Positions 52,242 through 61,465 are shown, counted from the first letter of the stretch. The stretch: 64,000 nt of DNA from Paenibacillus sambharensis (GCF_003233845.1 NZ_QKRB01000044.1:248001-312000), one strand, 5' to 3'. The notes: a model not told the origin generated them from the sequence alone. Program-made: numbers and translations.

Positions 52242-54085
52242 TGGATGCGGTGCAGGTCGCGGGACAAGCGGCAATGCAGGGATTGCTGAACTGTTATATA
52301 AGGGAGACGGGGGAAGGGAAGTGGCTGACGTCCCGTGAAGACGGGGCGTCAGAGGAGCTGCAGCTGCTGCTTCCGAGGCAGCAGATTGAAGTACGGGCAG
52401 CAGCCGGTTACCGCTCGCCTACAGGAAGACATCTGTTTCACAGCTTCCGCTATCGTGCAGGCGATGCTTGGGTGGAAGCCGATTATATGACGCTCGCTGC
52501 CCTGCTGTACAAGGAGCTCGCCCCGGAAGGGTCAGCGTCAGCGGTTCACCGCGAAGAACTGATGCTGCGCACAATCCAAAGCTGCCAGAACGTGGCGGCA
52601 TTCGCACAAGCGCGCGGCGTGGACAGAGAAGAGCTATACGGTGAAGCGTTCGATTTCATCCAAGCGGAGCAGTCGCTGGTGTTCGGTCACCTGATCCACC
52701 CGACGCCGAAGAGCCGTCAGGGAATTGAAGGTGAAGCCCGAATCGATTATTCGCCTGAGATGAAAGGAAGCTTCCAGCTGCATCTGTTCCGGGCTCATGC
52801 CTCGATCGTGCAGGAGGACTCGGCATTGCCGCAGTCAGCTACAGAGCTGGTGAAGGAGCAGTACCGCAGGGATCCGGCGGCAGACCCGGCTTTCGTCGCA
52901 GCATATTGCGGTCAGGACGACTGGTCCCTGCTGCCGGTCCATCCGCTGCAGGCCGCGTGGCTGCTGGAGCAGCCGCATGTACAGGCTTGGCTTGCCGAAG
53001 GCGTGCTGCAGAATCTGGGGCCAGCGGGCAGTGCCTGGCAGGCGACCTCCTCGTTAAGAACCGTCTATCATCCGGATGCGGATTACATGATCAAGGGCTC
53101 AATCCCGGTTAAGGTGACGAATTCGCTGCGGGTTAACCTGACGAAGGAGCTGGACCGGGGGGTGGAGGTATCCAGACTGCTCCAGGCGGGCCTTGGCGAG
53201 CTGAAGGAACGTTTTCCCCGCTTCCGCATCATTGGCGATCCGGCATATCTGACCTTGAAGCGCCCCGGGTATGAGGAGTCGGGCTTCGAGCTTGTGCTGC
53301 GCGACAATCCGTTCCGGGGCAATAGAGCGCAGGGGGCGACACTAATAGCAGGACTCGGCCAGGACCCGCTGCCGGGCAGCACCAGCAGGATCGGCGTGCT
53401 GATCCGCTCCATAGCCGAGCGTGAAGGCCGGACAACAGCTGAGGTAAGCCTGGACTGGTTCCGCCGCTACATGAATGTGTCGCTGCGCCCTATGCTTTGG
53501 CTGTACATGACATGGGGAATTGCGCTGGAAGCCCATCAGCAGAACAGCGTTGTCCAGCTGGAGGAGGGCTACCCGAGCCGGTTCTATTACCGGGATAACC
53601 AGGGCTACTATTTCTGCCGCTCTACAGCTCATCTGCTGGAGCGTGAGCTTCCGGGCGTTGGAGAGAAGAGCCAGACCGTCTGTGATGATGCGGTGGCCGA
53701 TGAGCGGCTTCGGTATTACTTGTTCTACAACCATCTATTCGGACTGATCAACGGCTTCGGTACGGCCGGGCTGATTGACGAGCGTCTGCTGCTTGCCGAG
53801 CTGCGGACCGCGCTTGAACGCTTCAAGCCGTTCGACCGCGAGCCTTCGGGACTGCTGGACAGCCTGCTGCAGGAGCCGGTGCTTCCCTGCAAGGCCAATC
53901 TGCTGACCAGGCTGCATGATATGGATGAACTGGCAGGCGCGATGGAGACGCAGTCGGTATATGTACCGATCGATAACCCGCTCGTAAAGGAGGTCGGATT
54001 ATATGACGATGGCGCCAGTGTTCCAGCTGGAGCATCCGGGGATCGGGAAGACGATCGCCTTCCGTCCGGTGTCGCTGGAGCTTGA
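52238..54085 (+). CDS. IucA/IucC-type NIS siderophore synthetase (RhbC-like)
   Basis: 615 residues. The N-terminal IucA/IucC domain has GHLIHPTPKSRQGIEGEARIDYSPE and LLPVHPLQAAWLLE, WQATSSLRTVYHPDADYMIKGSIPVKVTNSLRV; the C-terminal FhuF-like part has RPMLWLYMTWGIALEAHQQNSVVQLEEGYPSRFYYRDNQGYYF. It activates a carboxylate of citrate with ATP and joins it to an amine or hydroxamate. By order it matches RhbC of rhizobactin 1021. Its last 83 nt overlap the acetyltransferase gene, an unusually long overlap. Confidence 0.94.
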   Translation: MMDAVQVAGQAAMQGLLNCYIRETGEGKWLTSREDGASEELQLLLPRQQIEVRAAAGYRSPTGRHLFHSFRYRAGDAWVEADYMTLAALLYKELAPEGSASAVHREELMLRTIQSCQNVAAFAQARGVDREELYGEAFDFIQAEQSLVFGHLIHPTPKSRQGIEGEARIDYSPEMKGSFQLHLFRAHASIVQEDSALPQSATELVKEQYRRDPAADPAFVAAYCGQDDWSLLPVHPLQAAWLLEQPHVQAWLAEGVLQNLGPAGSAWQATSSLRTVYHPDADYMIKGSIPVKVTNSLRVNLTKELDRGVEVSRLLQAGLGELKERFPRFRIIGDPAYLTLKRPGYEESGFELVLRDNPFRGNRAQGATLIAGLGQDPLPGSTSRIGVLIRSIAEREGRTTAEVSLDWFRRYMNVSLRPMLWLYMTWGIALEAHQQNSVVQLEEGYPSRFYYRDNQGYYFCRSTAHLLERELPGVGEKSQTVCDDAVADERLRYYLFYNHLFGLINGFGTAGLIDERLLLAELRTALERFKPFDREPSGLLDSLLQEPVLPCKANLLTRLHDMDELAGAMETQSVYVPIDNPLVKEVGLYDDGASVPAGASGDREDDRLPSGVAGA

Positions 54086-54593
54086 CTTTGACCGGCTGCT
54101 CAAGTGGCAGCATGAGCCGCATGTCATTCCGTACTGGAGGCTTAATATTCCGGCGGAGCAGTACCGTGAGCATCTGGAGGCCTTCCTCGCCAACCGCAAT
54201 CAAACCTTGTATATCGGCATGCTGGACGGCGAGCCGATGAGCTACTTTGAATCGTATTGGGCCGCTGGTGATATCATCGGGCGGTATTATGAAGCCGGGG
54301 AACAGGATCAGGGGGTTCATCTGCTGATCGGACCGCCGGACTATCTGGGCAAGGGCTATGCGCTTCCGCTGCTGCATGCGATGGTACACTTCCAGTTCGG
54401 TCATGCTGCGACGGAAAACATTGTAGCCGAGCCGGATATCCGCAACAGCAAGATGATTCATATCTTCAAGCGCTGCGGCTTCCGCTTCGAACGCGAGGTG
54501 GAGCTGCCGGACAAGACGGCGGCACTGATGTTCTGCAGCCGTCAAGATTTTGAGAGGAGCTGGACAGCTGATGATCAACCCGCAATCGGATGA
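54003..54593 (+). CDS. Siderophore N-acetyltransferase (RhbD/IucB-like GNAT)
   Basis: 196 residues. TIAFRPVSLELDFDRLLKWQHEPHVIPYW, LYIGMLDGEPMSYFESYWAAGD and GVHLLIGPPDYLGKGYALPLLHAMVHFQF match the IucB/RhbD/MbtK group. It should acetylate N-hydroxy-diaminopropane to form the hydroxamate. A strong AAAGGAGG at 53988 precedes the ATG even though the site lies inside the upstream gene, which supports the overlap. The C-terminus overlaps the monooxygenase gene by 23 nt. Confidence 0.93.
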   Translation: MTMAPVFQLEHPGIGKTIAFRPVSLELDFDRLLKWQHEPHVIPYWRLNIPAEQYREHLEAFLANRNQTLYIGMLDGEPMSYFESYWAAGDIIGRYYEAGEQDQGVHLLIGPPDYLGKGYALPLLHAMVHFQFGHAATENIVAEPDIRNSKMIHIFKRCGFRFEREVELPDKTAALMFCSRQDFERSWTADDQPAIG

Positions 54594-56070
54594 ACAGGAG
54601 CTTCTCCGCTCTGAACAGGCTGATGTGCCGGAGGGGGAGCCTTATGATCTGCTCGGCATCGGGATCGGACCCTTCAACCTTGGGCTTGCCGCGCTGCTGC
54701 AGAAGACGGATGTAAAGGCGGTATTCTGCGAGCGGAAGCCGCAGTTTGACTGGCATTCCGGCATGCTGCTGGAAGGGACGACGCTGCAGGTGCCTTTCTT
54801 CGCCGACCTGGTGACGATGGCTGACCCGACTCACCCGCTTAGTTATTTGAACTATCTGCACGAGCATGGGAGGCTGTATCACTTTTATTTTCTGGAGCGC
54901 TTCCATATCCCGCGCAGGGAATATAATCACTACTGCCAGTGGGCAGCATCCAAGCTGCCCAGCTGCCGGTTCGGCAGCGAGGTCGCCGATGTCCGGCTCG
55001 TGGAGCGCGGTGGCGTGAAGCTGTTCGAAGCCGTCATCCGCGATACGGCAAGCGGCGCGGCGCACCGCGTTCTGGCCCGCGATCTGGTGCTCGGCGTAGG
55101 CAGTGTGCCGCATGTGCCAAGGCCGATGAGCGGCTTCGGCATAACAGAGGGTGTGCTCCATGCGGCGGATTACCTTAAGCACCGGGAACGCTGCTTGTCC
55201 GCGTGCAAGGTGACGGTTATCGGCTCGGGCCAGAGTGCCGGGGAGGTGTTCCTCGATCTGCTGCAGGAGCAGCGCAATTACGGCTACCGCCTGGACTGGC
55301 TGACACGGTCGAAGGGCTTCCTGCCGATGGAATATTCCAAGCTGGGGCTTGAGCATTTCTCACCTGATTACACGTCCTACTTCTATAACCTGCCTGCGGC
55401 GGTGAAGGACCGTGTTCGCGCCAGCCAAGATCTGCTGTACAAGGGGATCAGCGCGAAGACAATCGCCGATATCTACGATCAGCTGTATGAAGCCGGGGTA
55501 GGCGGCGGCCAGCCGGATGTCGGCCTGCTGGCCCTGACAGAGGTCGAAGGCATTCAGCTGGCTGCAGGTGAGGATGCGGCACAATGCCGCCTGACCTGCC
55601 GGCATGTCGAGCAGGACAGGACTTTTAGTCATGACAGCGAGATTGTCATTCTGGCAACCGGGTACCGCCATGCCGTCCCAGGCTGTCTGGAACCGCTGCG
55701 CGGTCTGCTGGCGTGGGATGAACAGGAACGGTTCGAGGTGACAGAGGACTACCGGCTCGTCTGGAAGGACCACGAGGTGGCGAACCGGATCTACGTGCAA
55801 AACGGCGAGCTGCATACTCATGGTGTCGGCGCGCCGGACCTCGGGCTTGGTGCTCACCGCAACAGTGTCATTATCAACGGGCTTACAGGACAGACCGTCT
55901 ACCCGCTGCGCAAGCGGAATGTGTTTCAGCAGTTTGGGCTTCAGGAGGCGGAACATACAGCGGCTGCCGCAGCGGAACTGCATGGTGAAGCAGCTGGGGG
56001 AACCGGCAGAACAGGCGCCAGTACGCCGGAAGCTGCCGGAGCCGCGGGCGAAGGGAGCGGGAAGACATGA
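54571..56070 (+). CDS. Siderophore amine N-monooxygenase (RhbE/IucD-like)
   Basis: 499 residues. FAD-binding GIGIGPFNLGLAALL begins near residue 29, the NADPH site VIGSGQSAGEVFLDLL is near 216, and ILATGYRHAVPGCLEPL is near 359. These are the class B lysine/ornithine/diaminopropane hydroxylases. It should form N-hydroxy-1,3-diaminopropane. The ATG at 54571 is used because GAGGAG lies 11 nt upstream; a TTG at 54550 is possible. The C-terminal 30 residues are Ala/Gly-rich and probably disordered. The stop overlaps the next start (ATGA). Confidence 0.94.
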   Translation: MINPQSDEQELLRSEQADVPEGEPYDLLGIGIGPFNLGLAALLQKTDVKAVFCERKPQFDWHSGMLLEGTTLQVPFFADLVTMADPTHPLSYLNYLHEHGRLYHFYFLERFHIPRREYNHYCQWAASKLPSCRFGSEVADVRLVERGGVKLFEAVIRDTASGAAHRVLARDLVLGVGSVPHVPRPMSGFGITEGVLHAADYLKHRERCLSACKVTVIGSGQSAGEVFLDLLQEQRNYGYRLDWLTRSKGFLPMEYSKLGLEHFSPDYTSYFYNLPAAVKDRVRASQDLLYKGISAKTIADIYDQLYEAGVGGGQPDVGLLALTEVEGIQLAAGEDAAQCRLTCRHVEQDRTFSHDSEIVILATGYRHAVPGCLEPLRGLLAWDEQERFEVTEDYRLVWKDHEVANRIYVQNGELHTHGVGAPDLGLGAHRNSVIINGLTGQTVYPLRKRNVFQQFGLQEAEHTAAAAAELHGEAAGGTGRTGASTPEAAGAAGEGSGKT

Positions 56071-57980
56071 GCGGGCTTGTGAACCCGCCCGCTGCAGAGG
56101 GAGCTGCAGCAGAGGCTGGGGCAGCCAGCCGGGAAAACGGCGGCAGCAGTCGGCCAGCCGCTGCAGCTGACGCTTACACAGCAGTCAGGCGGCGGGTATT
56201 CCGGCAGCTGATTGAATCCGTCTTGTACGAAGGCATTGTGGCGGCGGACAAGGAGCAGGCGGACAGCAGCGATAGCACGCTGTTCCGGCTGCATGGCTTT
56301 ACAGCCGGCGCAGAGCCGGTGGTATATGAATGCCGGGGCAGAATCACCTCTTCCTTCGGACGTATTCGTCTCGATCATACGCCTGTCCTGAGAAGGGCAG
56401 GGCAATCCGTGAAGGAGGCGGAGTCGTTAGCGGCCTTCGTCGAGGAGGTGCTAGGCAGGACTGAAGCGGACAGCTTGAAGTTGTCCGCATTTGCCGGTGA
56501 AGTGGAGCAGACTCTGCTGCATGACACAGTGGCTTATGAGGAGCGGATCAGCCGCGGACTGCGGCTTGGGGAGCTGGACTATGATGCGCTGGAGAGCGGT
56601 GCGCTGAACGATGGCCATCCCTATCATCCGGCTTACAAATCCCGCATCGGGTTCGACCCGGCAGATAACCGTGCCTTCGGTCCGGAGTTTCGGACCTCTA
56701 TTACGCTAATGTGGGCTGCGGTGCGGCTGGCGGATGCCGTGGCGGTAATAGACAGCGAGGCTGGAAGTCTTGAGGAGCTGTGGCGTCAGGAACTGGGTGA
56801 GATTGTCCTGCAGCAGTTCCGGCATAGACTGATGGAGGAGGGTTGCGACCCGGCCGCCTATGTGCTGCTGCCCATCCATCCGTGGCAGTGGCGGGAGCAT
56901 ATCAGCCGGCTGTTCCTTGCTGAAATCCGCAGCGGACGAATCATCCCGCTTGGTGAAGCAGGCAGCAGTTACCTCCCGCAGCAGTCGATCCGTACACTCG
57001 CTAACCGGATAGACGCTGGCAAGCCCTATGTGAAGCTGTCGCTGAACCTGATTAATACATCGAGCAGCCGCCAGCTGCTTCCTTTGTTCGTCGAGAATGC
57101 GCCAGTTGTAACCCGCTGGCTGAAACGGGCGGCGGCACAAGACCGGTACCTGACAGAGGAAGCGCGGCTTATTCTGCTTGGTGAATTTGCGGGTGTGTCG
57201 TACGCGGCGCCGGATCAGGCAGCCGCTGGGCTCCTGGCAGCGCAGAAGAGAGGTGCGCTCGGCTGCATCTGGCGGGAGAGTCTCTCCGCCTATCTTCAGG
57301 AAGGAGAGACAGCGGTGCCGTTCACAGCGCTCTGTGCGATGGAGGCAGATGGCCGGCCCTATATCTCATCCTGGCTTTCGGAGTATGGAGTGGACCAGTG
57401 GGTGGAGCAGCTGATGGAAGCCTGCGTCCTGCCGGTCGTGCATCTGGCGGTTGTTCAGGGGATTGCGCTGGAAGCCCATGCCCAGAACATGGTGCTGGTT
57501 CACCGGGATGGCCGCCCTGTCCGGGCAGCTTTGAAGGATTTTCACGAGGATGTGCTGTTCTACCGCCCGGGGCTGCTGCATCCTGAACTGTGTCCGCCGT
57601 TTACAGAGGATACCGGGTTTGAAGCGGAGAGGATCGAGCAGATCCGCTATCTGACGCTTGGCGCTTTATTTTTCATTAATCTTAGCGAGCTTGCCCTGCT
57701 CCTGGCCGAGCAGTTGGGCTATGAAGAAGGCAGGTTCTGGGATATTGCGGCCGGGTCGCTGCTGCAGCATATGGAACGCTTCCCTGAATACGCAGACCGC
57801 TTCCAAGCTGTGAACCTGTTCGCTGAGACGACCAGGGTGGAGCAGCTGACGAAGCGCCGTCTGTATCCAGAGGGGCTTAGCTTGATGCATGAGGTGCCAA
57901 ATCCGCTGTATGCAGCGGCGAGAAGGAGGGGGATTCATGCTGACCGCAGGACGGGAGCATATCGGAAGGCTGGCGTTTGA
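56067..57980 (+). CDS. Second IucA/IucC-type NIS siderophore synthetase (RhbF-like)
   Basis: 637 residues with a poorly conserved Ala/Gly-rich start (about 1-35). Then GHPYHPAYKSRIGFDPADNRAFGPEF, LLPIHPWQWREHI, LPQQSIRTLANRIDAGKPYVKLSLNLINTSSSRQL and the FhuF-like end GIALEAHAQNMVLVHRDGRPVRAALKDFHEDVLFY. It is distinct from the synthetase at 52238 and probably joins a second amine to the other end of citrate. In order it matches RhbF. Its 3' end overlaps the ligase gene by 44 nt. Confidence 0.94.
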   Translation: MSGLVNPPAAEGAAAEAGAASRENGGSSRPAAAADAYTAVRRRVFRQLIESVLYEGIVAADKEQADSSDSTLFRLHGFTAGAEPVVYECRGRITSSFGRIRLDHTPVLRRAGQSVKEAESLAAFVEEVLGRTEADSLKLSAFAGEVEQTLLHDTVAYEERISRGLRLGELDYDALESGALNDGHPYHPAYKSRIGFDPADNRAFGPEFRTSITLMWAAVRLADAVAVIDSEAGSLEELWRQELGEIVLQQFRHRLMEEGCDPAAYVLLPIHPWQWREHISRLFLAEIRSGRIIPLGEAGSSYLPQQSIRTLANRIDAGKPYVKLSLNLINTSSSRQLLPLFVENAPVVTRWLKRAAAQDRYLTEEARLILLGEFAGVSYAAPDQAAAGLLAAQKRGALGCIWRESLSAYLQEGETAVPFTALCAMEADGRPYISSWLSEYGVDQWVEQLMEACVLPVVHLAVVQGIALEAHAQNMVLVHRDGRPVRAALKDFHEDVLFYRPGLLHPELCPPFTEDTGFEAERIEQIRYLTLGALFFINLSELALLLAEQLGYEEGRFWDIAAGSLLQHMERFPEYADRFQAVNLFAETTRVEQLTKRRLYPEGLSLMHEVPNPLYAAARRRGIHADRRTGAYRKAGV

Positions 57981-59208
57981 GAGACGCTGGAGCAGTTACC
58001 GCAGTCATGAAGCGCTGGGCAGCCCGGCGGGCAGGAGGTTCGCCCTCTGTGTGAAGGACCCGGCAGAGCTGGTAGCTATCGTGATGTATCTGCGGGAGAC
58101 GGATGGCTCCGCGCTGCTGCTGCATGGCGGTATGCCGCTGGAGACGGCACTGTCTCATGCCCGCAGGGCAGGTTGCTGCGGACTAGTATACGAAGAAGCC
58201 GAGACTTATCTGTCTGTCGAAGGTATTATGGGATACGCAGAGAGCAACCATGGCGGGTGCGGCGGCAAGCCGTCGCTGTTCCAATACAGCTCCGGCACGA
58301 CCGGTGAGCCGAAGCTGATCGGCCGCAGCTGGGAAGAGATCAGCGCAGAGCTTGCCGCCTATAACGAAGCGCTTCAGGCCGACCCGTCATGGAAGCCGGT
58401 CGTATTAGCTTCTGTCAGCCACTCTTATGGGCTGCTGTGCGGCGTACTGGCTTCCCTGGCAAGAGGCAGCGAGCCGACGGTGGTGCCGAATACGAATCCG
58501 AAGCTTGCGCTTGGCATCATCCGGGACACACCGGCCCATCTGGTCTATGCCGTTCCGCTCCAGCTTCATCTGCTGGCTTCGCTCGCGGCAGGCGGGCAGC
58601 GGTTCCACCGGCTTATGACTTCAGGAGCGCCGCTGCCAGCGCCGCTGTGGGAACAGCTTGTGCAGCGCTCGGATGCCGTGCTGCAGCAGTACGGCTGCTC
58701 GGAGGCGGGCTGCCTGACGATCAGCCGGGGGATGCTGGCGCCGGGTGATATCGGCCAGCCGCTGCCGCATGTGCAGCTGACTGCCGGTCCCCAGTCGGAT
58801 TCTCCAGGCGAGCTCATCGCAGATATCGGAAGCCGGATCATTCGAACGGGTGACGTGGGTTACAGGAATGAACAGGGTCATATCATGCTGATGGGCCGCG
58901 CTGATGATGTGATTAATATCGGAGGCTTGATGGTTTATCCGACCGAGGTGGAGGATACGCTCCTGCGAATGAAGGGTGTGCGCGAAGCGGTAGTCTACCG
59001 CGGCAGGCATCCGGTCATGGGCGAGATGGTGAAGGCGCAGGTTGCAGCTGATCCCGGAGTGACGCCGGAGATGATTCGCGCATGGTGTCTGCAGCAGCTG
59101 GCGCCTTATCAGGTGCCCGGCGCAGTCGCATGTGTAAGCAGCATCGAGAAGAACGGAAACGGCAAAGTAAGCCGTAAATTACTGGAAGCAAAGGAGGCGG
59201 CATTGTGA
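57937..59208 (+). CDS. asbC: AsbC-like aryl-AMP ligase
   Basis: 423 residues, short for an ANL enzyme but right for AsbC. The phosphate-binding loop FQYSSGTTGEPKLIGRSWEE begins near residue 115. GCSEAGC, GDIGQPLPHVQL, RTGDVGYRNEQGHIMLMGRADDVINIGGLMVYPTEVED and the C-terminal lysine in KNGNGKVSRKLL are intact. In petrobactin synthesis AsbC adenylates 3,4-dihydroxybenzoate and loads it on AsbD. AGAAGGAGGGGG precedes the ATG. GTGA couples it to the carrier protein gene. Confidence 0.9.
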   Translation: MLTAGREHIGRLAFERRWSSYRSHEALGSPAGRRFALCVKDPAELVAIVMYLRETDGSALLLHGGMPLETALSHARRAGCCGLVYEEAETYLSVEGIMGYAESNHGGCGGKPSLFQYSSGTTGEPKLIGRSWEEISAELAAYNEALQADPSWKPVVLASVSHSYGLLCGVLASLARGSEPTVVPNTNPKLALGIIRDTPAHLVYAVPLQLHLLASLAAGGQRFHRLMTSGAPLPAPLWEQLVQRSDAVLQQYGCSEAGCLTISRGMLAPGDIGQPLPHVQLTAGPQSDSPGELIADIGSRIIRTGDVGYRNEQGHIMLMGRADDVINIGGLMVYPTEVEDTLLRMKGVREAVVYRGRHPVMGEMVKAQVAADPGVTPEMIRAWCLQQLAPYQVPGAVACVSSIEKNGNGKVSRKLLEAKEAAL

Positions 59209-59546
59209 ACCGGGAGCAGCTGAAGGAGAGGCTGCAGGAGCTGATAGCCGGTATGCTGCAGGAGATGGGAGCCGGTCTGGAGGAGACGGCGGGAGCAGAC
59301 GGAAGCAAGCGCGGTCCGTTGGCGGGTACGCTGAGTGAAGAGCTACGGCTGAACGAGGATTTGCGGCTGGATTCGGTCATGCTGCTGCAGCTGCTTGTGC
59401 TTATTGAGACAAGGCTTGGCCTGCAGGTGCCGGAGAATGAAGTGGACCCGGGCATCTTTGATACGGTCGGGTCACTGGTTGATTTTATGCAAGAGCTGGA
59501 CGATATGAATGCACCCGATCCTGTGTCTGGGCCGGGAGTCCGTTAA
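59205..59546 (+). CDS. asbD: AsbD-like aryl carrier protein
   Basis: 113 residues from a GTG with AAGGAGG 8 nt upstream. The phosphopantetheine serine is Ser57 in LRLDSVMLLQLLVLIETRLG; the rest has four-helix carrier protein character. An acidic N-terminal insert (about 20-45) makes it a little longer than typical AsbD. It carries the 3,4-dihydroxybenzoyl thioester from the ligase to the transferase. It is translated together with the ligase (4-nt overlap). Confidence 0.9.
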   Translation: MNREQLKERLQELIAGMLQEMGAGLEETAGADGSKRGPLAGTLSEELRLNEDLRLDSVMLLQLLVLIETRLGLQVPENEVDPGIFDTVGSLVDFMQELDDMNAPDPVSGPGVR

Positions 59547-59556
59547 GGAGGACGCA

Positions 59557-60561
59557 ATGAGATTCGGTTGGAAGGATATCAGGATCAACGTGCACTGCCT
59601 GGTCAGCTGTTACTGTGACATTGTTAAGCGCCGCAGCGGGGTTGATTACCGGCCCTTCTACTTCAATGTGTGGGATGCAGCGTTCGATGTGACGGAGGAA
59701 GGCAATCTGACCTATTATGCGAACCCTGCCAGTCTGGACTTCTACCATCTCTGGGTGGAGAAGCTGTTCGGCCTGTGTCCTGTGGATTGGTATGCTGCGC
59801 TGCACAGTCCGGAAGCAGGTGCGGAGAGGCTGTCCGAGCTGCTGGAGGAACGGCCGGATTACCGCTTCGTAATGCCCCATCTGGACATGTTTTATCTGCC
59901 GGACCGGGACACGAGGTTTGATCTGAAGCCCTTCCCGCATTACGTGTTTGTGGAACTGGTGTCCGATGATTCTGGGCAGCTGCTGATGTACGATCCGGAT
60001 TTTCGCTGGGAAGGTCTTGTTCCACGGAACCAGGTGATGGGAGCGTTCATCAACAATCCTGACCCTGGCGGCTGGTATATCGATGCCGAGACTGTCAAGG
60101 AGCCTTCGCCGACGCTCATCAAAGCCTATTTCGATGCGGGGTTCAACCGGGATGCCAACGAATTGACAGACCGTCTGCGGGAGATCGTGACGGCGGCGGA
60201 CCGGAATGGTTCTGCGTCTTCGCTGACAGCAGCGGTAAAGCATTTGAAGGTAATCGTCATCCGCAAGTACAGCTACGACTATGCGCTGATGTACTTTCAC
60301 GACCATCTGGAGCTGCCTGCGGAGCATTACGAGCAGTGGGCGCAGACGATCCGGGATCTGGTGCAGCTGTTTACGTCAGTTCAATTCTTATGTGTAAAAA
60401 TGGCGATGACCGGGCAGTCCGCCCTGCTGGCGCAAATCCTTGCCAAGCTGGACGAGGCCGACCGTACGGAGCGTCTGCTTAAGCTGGAGATTGAGCGGCT
60501 AATGCAGGAGTGGTGCGTGAAATACGGCGTGCAGCCGGAGGCAGCGGCAGGTTCGTTGTAG
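59557..60561 (+). CDS. asbE: AsbE-like DUF6005 transferase
   Basis: 334 residues from an ATG with AAGGAGG 7 nt upstream. NVHCLVSCYCDIVKRRSGVDYRPFYFNVWDAAFDV near the start and FPHYVFVELVSDDSGQLLMYDPDFRWEG in the middle match AsbE/DUF6005; the cysteine and the His/Asp in these stretches suggest a papain/BtrH-like fold. In petrobactin synthesis AsbE moves 3,4-dihydroxybenzoate from AsbD to the primary amine of spermidine. Here the acceptor could be 1,3-diaminopropane or spermidine. Confidence 0.88.
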   Translation: MRFGWKDIRINVHCLVSCYCDIVKRRSGVDYRPFYFNVWDAAFDVTEEGNLTYYANPASLDFYHLWVEKLFGLCPVDWYAALHSPEAGAERLSELLEERPDYRFVMPHLDMFYLPDRDTRFDLKPFPHYVFVELVSDDSGQLLMYDPDFRWEGLVPRNQVMGAFINNPDPGGWYIDAETVKEPSPTLIKAYFDAGFNRDANELTDRLREIVTAADRNGSASSLTAAVKHLKVIVIRKYSYDYALMYFHDHLELPAEHYEQWAQTIRDLVQLFTSVQFLCVKMAMTGQSALLAQILAKLDEADRTERLLKLEIERLMQEWCVKYGVQPEAAAGSL

Positions 60562-60607
60562 ATAAATAATCTGGGTAGGAATAGGCAGAGAAACGAGGTG
60601 TAGGGCA

Positions 60608-61465
60608 TTGAAGCTGTCATTGTGCACGATTTCCTTTCGCCATCAACTGATTTCGTTTGGCGATATCGTCCGCTTTGCGGAGCGGCACCGGTTTGACGGC
60701 ATTGAGCTGTGGGGAGTGCATGCGCGCCAGATGTATGAACGGGAGCGGGAGGAAGCGCTGGCGCAGCTGGATGTAATGCGAAGCGCGGGCCTTGCCGTCT
60801 CCATGATCAGCGACTATATCGATATGGGCGGATCGGCGGACCGTCAGGCGGCCCTTGTGAAGGGCAGCCAGCTGGCGGATATGGCTCGCTGGTTCGGCGC
60901 TAGGCGGATTCGGATTTTTGCCGGAACGAAGGCAAGTATGGAGATGACGGCCGAAGAACGCGCCGATTGTGTGCGGCTGATTCGCGAACTCAGCGAGCGG
61001 TGTGCGGACAAAGGGGTGGAGCTGCTTGTGGAAACCCACCCTGGCACCCTGGCGGATACGCTGGCATCGACGATCCGGCTGATCCATGAGGTAGAGCATA
61101 AGAGCCTTGGCATTAACCTCGACTTCCTGCATCTGTGGGAGTCGGGGACGGATCCGGTTGCGGCGTTCCGGCAGCTGGAGCCCTGGGTCCGCCACTTTCA
61201 CCTCAAGAACATCAGCTCGGCGGATAAGCTGGAGGTCTTCCTTCCTCAGCATGTATACGCGGCGGGAGCCAGCCGTGACGGCATCGTGCCACTCGGTGAA
61301 GGGGCAATCGACTATGCTCCAATCCTGCAGCGGATAGCGGATACGGAATGGTTCGGTTCTCTGGAATGGTTCGGCCACGATCCTTGCAGGGTGCTGGCGG
61401 CAGAATCGGCCTGGGTGCAGAGTATCTGCGGCGCGGCGGAGCATCAGACAGAACCGGTACGGTAA
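60608..61465 (+). CDS. asbF: 3-dehydroshikimate dehydratase (makes 3,4-dihydroxybenzoate)
   Basis: 285 residues from a TTG preceded by GAGGTG. TIM-barrel of the xylose isomerase-like type. Glu142 and His144 (LLVETHPGT), Asp172 and His175 (NLDFLHLW), His198 and Lys200 (RHFHLKNIS), Glu253 (SLEWFGHD), Tyr70 and Arg102 fall at the same numbers I recall for the metal ligands and active site of B. anthracis AsbF. It converts 3-dehydroshikimate to protocatechuate (3,4-dihydroxybenzoate). It is the last gene of the operon; a terminator follows 43 nt after its stop. Confidence 0.96.
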   Translation: MKLSLCTISFRHQLISFGDIVRFAERHRFDGIELWGVHARQMYEREREEALAQLDVMRSAGLAVSMISDYIDMGGSADRQAALVKGSQLADMARWFGARRIRIFAGTKASMEMTAEERADCVRLIRELSERCADKGVELLVETHPGTLADTLASTIRLIHEVEHKSLGINLDFLHLWESGTDPVAAFRQLEPWVRHFHLKNISSADKLEVFLPQHVYAAGASRDGIVPLGEGAIDYAPILQRIADTEWFGSLEWFGHDPCRVLAAESAWVQSICGAAEHQTEPVR

